The translations under genes were made by a program, and so were the position numbers. Shown one piece after another: positions 14,887 through 19,572 of a stretch of 19,572 nucleotides of DNA (position 1 is its first letter; each line of letters opens with the position of its first letter). Below the pieces are notes generated by a model. The model saw nothing but the letters and a program-made list of their open reading frames with translations, ran no database searches and was not told the origin of the DNA. Origin of the DNA: CAZKAP01 sp964550895 (lineage in GTDB: Bacteria > Bacteroidota > Bacteroidia > Flavobacteriales > Flavobacteriaceae); NCBI GenBank assembly GCA_964550895.1, contig CAZKAP010000049.1:1-19572 (forward strand), written 5' to 3'.

Positions 14887-15589
14887 ATTGGGCGTCGGGC
14901 AGCCATTGTCGGCAGGCCTTCCATATGGCCAGTGGTGGAAGTGGGGCCAGGATATCGACCTCTTCCTCCCGGGTAGGGTGGGGTATCCGCAAGCGGAGTG
15001 CGTGCAGGCAAATACTGCCATCGGGATTGGAACGACGGGCACCGTACTTCAGATCTCCCTTAATGATGCAGCCTTCGGCGGCCAGCTGGGCCCGGATTTG
15101 ATGAGACCGGCCCGTTACCAGGTCGATCTCCAGCAGGTGGAAATGATCGAGGCTACCTCTATATCGATAGCTCAGTATGGCTTTGCGTCCTCCTTCGACC
15201 GGACCGGGAAAAGCACGGGTTTTATTCGTTTTGGGGTTCTTGACCAGATAATGCTCCAGCCTTCCATGGTCTTCGCCGGGCCGATTTTCTACCAATGCCC
15301 AGTAGGTTTTGAAGGGACTTCCTTCCTTAAAGGACTGATTTAAGCGGGTCAGGGCCTTGCTGGTACGGGCAAATACGACCGCGCCTGTGGTCGGACGGTC
15401 CAGTCGGTGAACCACGCCCAGGAAGACGTTGCCGGGTTTGTCGTATGTTACCCTTATGTACTCCCGGATCGCATCGGGCAGTATGGGGTCACCCGTTTTG
15501 TCTCCTTGTACGAGGTCTCCGGCTCGTTTGTTTACGGCAATCAGGTGGTTATCCTCGTAGAGGATTTCGAGTGGGGCCACAGGTTTCAT
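14876..15589 (-). CDS. RluA-family RNA pseudouridine synthase without S4 domain
   Basis: The 237-residue protein carries the RluA-family catalytic motif HRLDRPTTG with the nucleophilic aspartate at D64. The N-terminal strand ILYEDNHLIAVNKRAG and the C-terminal motifs GRSHQIRAQLA and CLHALRL complete the catalytic core. No N-terminal S4 RNA-binding domain is present, so it resembles RluA/TruC-type enzymes rather than RluC/RluD; the target uridine cannot be told from sequence. It starts eight bases after the panB stop and is probably co-transcribed with panB. Its 3' end overlaps the convergent helical-repeat gene by 11 bases. Confidence 0.92.
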   Translation of the reverse strand: MKPVAPLEILYEDNHLIAVNKRAGDLVQGDKTGDPILPDAIREYIRVTYDKPGNVFLGVVHRLDRPTTGAVVFARTSKALTRLNQSFKEGSPFKTYWALVENRPGEDHGRLEHYLVKNPKTNKTRAFPGPVEGGRKAILSYRYRGSLDHFHLLEIDLVTGRSHQIRAQLAAEGCIIKGDLKYGARRSNPDGSICLHALRLRIPHPTREEEVDILAPLPPLAIWKACRQWLPDAQSSE

Positions 15590-15597
15590 GGAGTGGC

Positions 15598-16416
15598 CTA
15601 ATACTGTTCTTCGGTATTCGGGAAATCCCTGGACTTGACATCCCCTACATATTGTGAAATGGCCGACCCCATGGATTCGTACAGATTCAGGTACCTTCGC
15701 AGGAAGCGGGGATTAAACTCGTGCGTCATGCCCAGCATATCATGTACCACCAATACCTGGCCATCGACACCGCCTCCGGCGCCGATACCGATAACCGGAA
15801 TATGCAGTTCGCCTGCTACTTCCTCGGCCAGGGCGGCTGGAATTTTTTCGAGCACCACGGCAAAACATCCCAGTTTCTGTAAGAGCTTGGCATCGCTCTT
15901 GAGTTTTCTGGCCTCGGCTTCCTCGCGCGCCCTCACGGTGTAGGTACCGAATTTATAAATGCTCTGAGGGGTGAGGCCCAGATGTCCCATCACCGGTATC
16001 CCCGCCTGTATGATGCGCTTAACCGAGTCCTTGATTTCCTCGCCTCCCTCGACCTTGACGGCATGGCCGCCGCTCTCCTTCATGATCCGGATGGCCGACC
16101 TCAGGGCCTCTTTGGAATCGCTCTGATAGCTGCCGAAAGGGATATCCACCACCACCAGGGCCCTGGACGCACCTCGAACGACGGAGCCGGCATGGTAGAT
16201 CATCTGATCGAGAGTAATGGGGACGGTGGTTTCGTGTCCGGCCATCACATTACTCGCTGAATCCCCGACCAGGATCACATCGACACCTGCGGAATCCACA
16301 ATTTTGGCCATGGTGTAATCGTAGGAGGTCAGCATAGAAATCTTTTCACCCTGTTGCTTCATCTCCAGAAGGGACTTGACGGTGATTCGTTTGTACTGTT
16401 TTTTAGCTACGGACAT
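15598..16416 (-). CDS. panB: 3-methyl-2-oxobutanoate hydroxymethyltransferase (ketopantoate hydroxymethyltransferase)
   Basis: PanB transfers a hydroxymethyl group from 5,10-methylene-tetrahydrofolate to 2-ketoisovalerate, giving ketopantoate, the first step of pantothenate and CoA synthesis. The 272 residues match the usual 260-280. Metal ligands appear as D52 (VGDSASNV), D91 (VVVDIPFGSYQ) and E123 (KVEGG), and the catalytic glutamate as E190 (VVLEKIP). GIGAGGGVDGQVLV and HDMLGM close the barrel. Its substrate is shared with LeuA encoded nearby, though the two are in separate units. It heads a two-gene unit with the pseudouridine synthase. The start at 16416 follows a plausible -7 element by 23 bases. 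Confidence 0.97.
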   Translation of the reverse strand: MSVAKKQYKRITVKSLLEMKQQGEKISMLTSYDYTMAKIVDSAGVDVILVGDSASNVMAGHETTVPITLDQMIYHAGSVVRGASRALVVVDIPFGSYQSDSKEALRSAIRIMKESGGHAVKVEGGEEIKDSVKRIIQAGIPVMGHLGLTPQSIYKFGTYTVRAREEAEARKLKSDAKLLQKLGCFAVVLEKIPAALAEEVAGELHIPVIGIGAGGGVDGQVLVVHDMLGMTHEFNPRFLRRYLNLYESMGSAISQYVGDVKSRDFPNTEEQY

Positions 16417-16439
16417 ACCCTGATCTGATTTACTGCATA

Positions 16440-16447
16440 CAAAGTAA
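16440..16447 (-). promoter_or_regulatory. Possible -7 element (TTACTTTG) for panB
   Basis: On the minus strand TTACTTTG differs from TAnnTTTG at one position (T for A) and lies 23 bases upstream of the panB ATG. No -33 TTTG is seen at normal spacing. Confidence 0.45.
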
Positions 16448-16469
16448 CGGGAATTTGGAGGGAATCGTC

Positions 16470-16477
16470 GTATTTTG
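16470..16477 (+). promoter_or_regulatory. Possible variant -7 element (GTATTTTG) for the NTF2-like gene
   Basis: GTATTTTG keeps the TTTG half with the TA shifted by one base. It lies 22 bases upstream of the ATG at 16500. A TTTG at 16454-16457 is only 12 bases further up, closer than normal. If the element is used, the upstream ATG at 16455 is not the start codon. Confidence 0.35.
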
Positions 16478-16499
16478 GAATTCGATCAATACCATTATC

Positions 16500-16967
16500 A
16501 TGAACCTTATCAGTAAGGGGCTTTTGACCGGATTCGTCTTCGCCCTGACCCATACATCGCTCAGTGCCCAGGATCAGGGCGACACCTACACGGAACAGGC
16601 CATCGCTGCTTTTGAGCAGTTCTTCGAGGCATTCCATCGCAGAGACACCACGGCCCTGAAGGCTTTCGGCGGTGCCGCTACACTTATGCAATCGGTCGGC
16701 ATAGGGTCGGATGGCGTTGGGACGGTTCGGACTTCGGCCTATGAAAACTTCGTCGCCTCTATCGGATCCATACCGGACAGCCTGGATTTCGAAGAACGAA
16801 TACTATCGGTTGAAACTCGTCGGGATGGACCCCTGGTCCACATCTGGGCCCCCTATGAGTTTTACATTGATGGTAAACTCAGCCACAGTGGAGCCAATTC
16901 ACTGCACCTGATCCGAGAGGGTGGACGATGGCGTATCGCTCACATTATAGACACCCGAAAGCGCTGA
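16500..16967 (+). CDS. Secreted NTF2-like (SnoaL/DUF4440-type) protein
   Basis: Starting at 16500, this 155-residue protein has a Sec signal peptide (MNLISKGLLTGFVFALTHTS, cleavage probably after SLSA at about residue 23, leaving QDQGD). A small cone-shaped NTF2-like domain follows. The first helix AIAAFEQFFEAFHRRDTTALKAF is the usual opening. The last strands WAPYEFYIDGK, SLHLIREGGRWRIAHIIDTRK match the family's ending, where a Trp precedes the final strand. NTF2-like domains bind small ligands or act as enzymes; no catalytic dyad can be assigned. An in-frame ATG at 16455 would put the signal peptide 15 residues inside and is less likely. It converges with the serine dehydratase gene, leaving eight bases between stops. 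Confidence 0.8.
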   Translation: MNLISKGLLTGFVFALTHTSLSAQDQGDTYTEQAIAAFEQFFEAFHRRDTTALKAFGGAATLMQSVGIGSDGVGTVRTSAYENFVASIGSIPDSLDFEERILSVETRRDGPLVHIWAPYEFYIDGKLSHSGANSLHLIREGGRWRIAHIIDTRKR

Positions 16968-16975
16968 GAGGCCCG

Positions 16976-18397
16976 CTAACAATCGCTGTTGAATACCTCC
17001 ACGGCCAATCCTCCTTCCGAGGTTTCTTTGTATTTGCGGTGCATGTCCTGGGCGGTACTCCACATAGTTCGGATTACTTTATCCAGGGAAACCCGTGCAT
17101 CGGAGGGGTCACTCTCCAGGGCCAGTTCCGCTGCCTGAATGGCCTTTATGGCCCCCATGGAGTTCCGTTCGATACACGGAATCTGGACCAGTCCGCCTAC
17201 GGGATCGCAAGTGAGACCCAGGTGGTGCTCCATGGCGATTTCCGATGCCATAAGAACCTGTTCTGGCGTACCTCCTAATAGTTCAGCCAGACCAGCCGCC
17301 GCCATGGCCGAAGAGACTCCGATCTCCGCCTGGCACCCGCCCATGGCGGCTGACAAGGTTGCCCCGTGTTTAAAGATGCTGCCAATCATGCCGGCCACAA
17401 GCAGGAATCGCTTAACCTCCTCCCACCCGGACTCGTGATTTTCTATGCACAGGTAGTACATGATTACCGAGGGGATAACCCCCGCACTGCCATTTGTCGG
17501 AGCCGTTACCACCCGGCCCATAGCTGCATTGACCTCGTTTACGGCTATGGCCCAGCAAGCCACCCATTTAAAGATCTGACGGAACCGAATCTTAGTTCCG
17601 CGGATGGCGGTAATCCACTCCTGTGGGTCGTCATAGGCAGGACCGACCTCCAGCCTCTCACACAGGGCAGCCGCACGGCGAATAACCCGCAGTCCGCCTG
17701 GCAATTCACCCCGGGTGTGGCAACCCTCATACACGCTGCCCAGCATGGCTTCCCATATGGCCTTTAGCCGGCTTTCGAAGGCCTCCTGCCCGTGCATCTC
17801 GATTTCATGCTTCAGGCTGAGTTCCCATATGGAATAACCTTCCGGAGTGCAGTGTTTCAGGATGTCTTCCCCTTTGAGAATGTCTGTTGAACAGGGTTTC
17901 CGGCTCCAGCCATCCGTGTCGATCACCCGACCTTCCTGATCGGTAATAAAGCCTCCTCCGATGGAATAATACGTATAGACCTGGGTCTCGTCGGCGTACT
18001 CGTACTCGATCTGCATCCCGTTGGCGTGACCCGGGAGAAAATAATTCCGGAATTCGATATCCCGATCCGTATCGAACGCCAGTTCCGTTTTACCTCCGAG
18101 CAGCAGGGCACCCTGTTCACTGATTCGCTTTAGTACGTTGTTGATTTCTTCCGGTCCGGCATCCTCTGGATGAAGTCCGCTAAGGGCGAGCATCACGGCC
18201 TTGTCGGTGGCATGCCCCCTGCCTGTAAGAGAAAGCGATCCAAACAGGTGCACCCGAACCCGGCGCACCGCTTCGGTCTGCCTAAGCCGACTGCTCTTTG
18301 TCAAAGAGTCCATGCAGGCCCTCCAAGGTCCCAGAGTATGCGAACTGGAAGGACCAATTCCTATACTAAACATGTCCAGCACACTAATCGACTCCAT
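16976..18397 (-). CDS. sdaA: L-serine ammonia-lyase, iron-sulfur-dependent, single-chain
   Basis: The enzyme deaminates L-serine to pyruvate and ammonia using a [4Fe-4S] cluster rather than PLP. The start at 18397 gives 473 residues beginning MESISVLDMFSIGIGPSSSHT, which aligns with the start of E. coli SdaA. The beta domain is fused to the catalytic alpha domain. Probable cluster cysteines are C355 (GGCQAEIG), C397 (LTCDPVGG) and C408 (QIPCIERN); APTNGSAG is the substrate loop. The final residue is a cysteine (NSDC). In the Legionella pneumophila enzyme the C-terminal cysteine ligates the fourth iron as a built-in inhibitor, so the same mechanism is likely here. A GTG at 18418 would add seven residues with no family support. 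Confidence 0.96.
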   Translation of the reverse strand: MESISVLDMFSIGIGPSSSHTLGPWRACMDSLTKSSRLRQTEAVRRVRVHLFGSLSLTGRGHATDKAVMLALSGLHPEDAGPEEINNVLKRISEQGALLLGGKTELAFDTDRDIEFRNYFLPGHANGMQIEYEYADETQVYTYYSIGGGFITDQEGRVIDTDGWSRKPCSTDILKGEDILKHCTPEGYSIWELSLKHEIEMHGQEAFESRLKAIWEAMLGSVYEGCHTRGELPGGLRVIRRAAALCERLEVGPAYDDPQEWITAIRGTKIRFRQIFKWVACWAIAVNEVNAAMGRVVTAPTNGSAGVIPSVIMYYLCIENHESGWEEVKRFLLVAGMIGSIFKHGATLSAAMGGCQAEIGVSSAMAAAGLAELLGGTPEQVLMASEIAMEHHLGLTCDPVGGLVQIPCIERNSMGAIKAIQAAELALESDPSDARVSLDKVIRTMWSTAQDMHRKYKETSEGGLAVEVFNSDC

Positions 18398-18715
18398 TTG
18401 AGGATTTTTTGGGATCACACCCGTTTCACGCAGTGAATTTACTGTATTAACAGATTGGTCTATTAAAAATTAACGAATCCGAAATTCTTAGGGAATCCAA
18501 CGGAATATGTGACATCCTTGATTTCACAGGGGTGAACGGGGCCATGCAGAACACCTCTGGGAAACCGTGCCATTCCAAATCTACATGGTCCTAAAAATGG
18601 GTCGTTGTAGCCTGTAGAAGAACCCCGAGAACCCACCGGTGATTTGAGCTGCCCAAAAAAAATTGGGTTAAAGATTTAAATTATACCTTGCGGTACACTG
18701 ACAACCTAACCATTA
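18398..18715. other. Divergent intergenic region (about 320 bases) with two possible hairpins, no gene recognised
   Basis: The region separates the divergent serine dehydratase and UspA genes. The longest ATG frames I can read on either strand are only 16 to about 32 codons and lack any support. Two structures stand out. One is a GC-rich stem, CAGGGGTG (18527-18534) with CACCTCTG (18552-18559), eight pairs including one G-U around a 17-base loop. The other is CCCAA/TTGGG around A6 (18652-18667), which overlaps the proposed UspA -33 element. I recognise no riboswitch or known small RNA. No TAnnTTTG for the dehydratase is evident. Confidence 0.4.
18663..18690 (+). promoter_or_regulatory. Promoter of the UspA-family gene
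   Basis: TTGG (18663-18666) is followed after 17 bases by TACCTTG (18684-18690), which resembles TAnnTTTG with one T missing and continues CGG, as often seen in this group. The UspA ATG is 25 bases downstream. The -33 element is part of the 3' arm of a small hairpin-forming palindrome (18652-18667), a possible operator. Confidence 0.5.
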
Positions 18716-19159
18716 ATGAAAAATATTCTTGTTGCGGTCGATCTTGACCGCAATGACGGCTTGTTGCTCGGATGGGCCGTTTCCCTGGGTGAGAGGTACC
18801 GCTGCAAACTTTGGATTGTACACATAGCCGCTCCGGATCCGGATTTTGTGGGCTATGACGTAGGTCCGGAATACATACGCGAAGGGCGGGAGAAAGAACT
18901 GAATGCCGAAGCCACAAGGCTCCTGGAATTAAGCTCCAGGGCGCAGTCGGCGGGAGTAGAGGCAGATGCCCTTTTGGTGAAAGGGCCAACGGTTGAACTG
19001 ATCGAGCAGGAGATTCAGAAACTCGGAATCGATCTGCTGGTGATCGGAAGCCACAGGCACGGACTCCTTTACACCACATTCGTTGGGCATACCTCGTCCA
19101 AACTGATCCGACACCAGACCATACCTATACTCATCATTCCGCTTCCCAATGAATCCTAA
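18716..19159 (+). CDS. Universal stress protein (UspA) family protein
   Basis: A single Usp domain of 147 residues. It opens MKNILVAVDLDRND, with the first strand and the Asp that contacts adenine in ATP-binding members, and ends with the strand TIPILIIPLP. The nucleotide-binding loop of ATP-binding Usps is G-2x-G-9x-G-S/T. Here it reads G111-SH-R114-HGLLYTTFV-G124-H125, so the second glycine is arginine and the final S/T is histidine. ATP binding is therefore uncertain, and it may behave like the non-binding UspA class. The protein is cytoplasmic and probably a dimer. Its last 11 bases overlap the start of the next gene in a different frame, indicating co-transcription. Confidence 0.9.
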   Translation: MKNILVAVDLDRNDGLLLGWAVSLGERYRCKLWIVHIAAPDPDFVGYDVGPEYIREGREKELNAEATRLLELSSRAQSAGVEADALLVKGPTVELIEQEIQKLGIDLLVIGSHRHGLLYTTFVGHTSSKLIRHQTIPILIIPLPNES

Positions 19160-19572
19160 AGTCAATCTGCGCGTATTCCTGTACGCTGTGATGGTAACCC
19201 TGGTATTGTTCATCCCCTGGGAATGGTATTTTGGACAGGTAGAACACTGGCCCGTCGGGCACGATGTCAGCAGCAAAGACCTGTGGGCAGACTGGAGAGC
19301 CCGGGTGGATGACCTCGATTCGGATGATGTCGTTATACTCGGCTCATCGAGAGGACATTTCGACCTGAATATTCACCTGTGGGATTCCATAACGGGGAAG
19401 AGGCCAGTTATGCTGGCGTATCCGGGTAGCTCACCCTTGCATCCTATAGAAGATGTCATTGATCATTCCCGTTTCGACGGCTTGCTCGTAATCAGTACTG
19501 CACCCGGTCTGTTTTACACCATGAAGGGTACCTGGGCGGCCAATCAGGGTAAAGACCTGGTCGATCATTACT
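19149..19572 (+). CDS. Membrane-anchored SGNH-hydrolase-like protein, N-terminal part (runs off window)
   Basis: An open frame starts at the ATG at 19149, inside the last codons of the UspA gene, and stays open to the window edge (141 codons). The protein begins MNPKVNLRVFLYAVMVTLVLF, a basic start followed by one hydrophobic segment (about 8-25) that looks like an uncleaved membrane anchor. A soluble part follows with the strand DDVVILGSSRGHFDLNIHLW (about 69-88). GSSR after a hydrophobic strand resembles block I of SGNH/GDSL-type hydrolases and the AlgJ/AlgX-like acetyltransferases, with Ser as possible nucleophile. A later strand reads RPVMLAYPGSSPLHP. The remaining catalytic blocks would lie beyond the window, so the class is tentative. 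The overlap with UspA suggests an operon. Confidence 0.6.
   Translation, partial: MNPKVNLRVFLYAVMVTLVLFIPWEWYFGQVEHWPVGHDVSSKDLWADWRARVDDLDSDDVVILGSSRGHFDLNIHLWDSITGKRPVMLAYPGSSPLHPIEDVIDHSRFDGLLVISTAPGLFYTMKGTWAANQGKDLVDHY

Noticed and set aside
18481..18620. Small reading frames of 16 to about 32 codons in the intergenic region, both strands
   Set aside because: No start context, no hydrophobic or conserved pattern, and lengths expected by chance.
1..19572. Mobile elements, CRISPR arrays, phage genes, tRNA or rRNA genes, defence genes
   Set aside because: I found no transposase or integrase motifs, no regular direct repeats and no tRNA-like cloverleaf. Genes and base composition look like ordinary chromosome.

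Overview
The window looks like core chromosome of a member of the Bacteroidota, most likely Flavobacteriaceae. Three things point there. Several promoters carry the Bacteroidota -7 element (TAnnTTTG) close to start codons, and purine-rich Shine-Dalgarno sites are largely absent. Several families are typical of the group: a YbiT-like ABC-F protein, a DUF4369/thioredoxin-like lipoprotein, a short LeuA, and pheT standing apart from pheS. The gene neighbourhoods also fit. The base composition is fairly GC-rich for that family. I cannot name a genus.

Layout. Positions 1-68 hold the 3' part of a small SRP RNA and its T-run. It is followed by a short-chain dehydrogenase (104-916) and a small transaldolase-family enzyme (949-1608) on +. 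A lipoprotein with a redox-dead thioredoxin-like C-terminus lies on - (1647-3104). A YbiT-like ABC-F ATPase (3391-5022, +) meets, stop codon to stop codon, an unrecognised two-helix membrane protein (5023-5712, -). A secreted fasciclin-domain protein (5843-6430, +) converges on pheT (6471-8891, -). Next comes a complete leucine operon on -, read leuA-leuC-leuD-leuB (13190 down to 8977). It covers all steps specific to leucine, from 2-ketoisovalerate to 2-ketoisocaproate. A helical-repeat protein of unknown function (13342-14886, +) is divergent from leuA and overlaps, tail to tail, an RluA-family pseudouridine synthase that forms a two-gene unit with panB (14876-16416, -). A secreted NTF2-like protein (16500-16967, +) converges on an iron-sulfur L-serine dehydratase (16976-18397, -). 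After a roughly 320-base intergenic region come a UspA-type stress protein (18716-19159, +) and, overlapping it, the start of a membrane-anchored SGNH-hydrolase-like gene that runs off the right edge.

Together the metabolic genes deal with branched-chain amino acid and pantothenate synthesis (leuACDB, panB; both use 2-ketoisovalerate), serine breakdown to pyruvate, and pentose-phosphate carbon. The rest is translation-related (SRP RNA, PheT, ABC-F, pseudouridine synthase) or of unknown role. I see no mobile element, CRISPR array, phage gene or defence system, and no clear undescribed multi-gene system. The best leads are individual proteins: the unrecognised membrane protein, the helical-repeat protein, the thioredoxin-like lipoprotein without active-site cysteines, and the truncated gene behind UspA.
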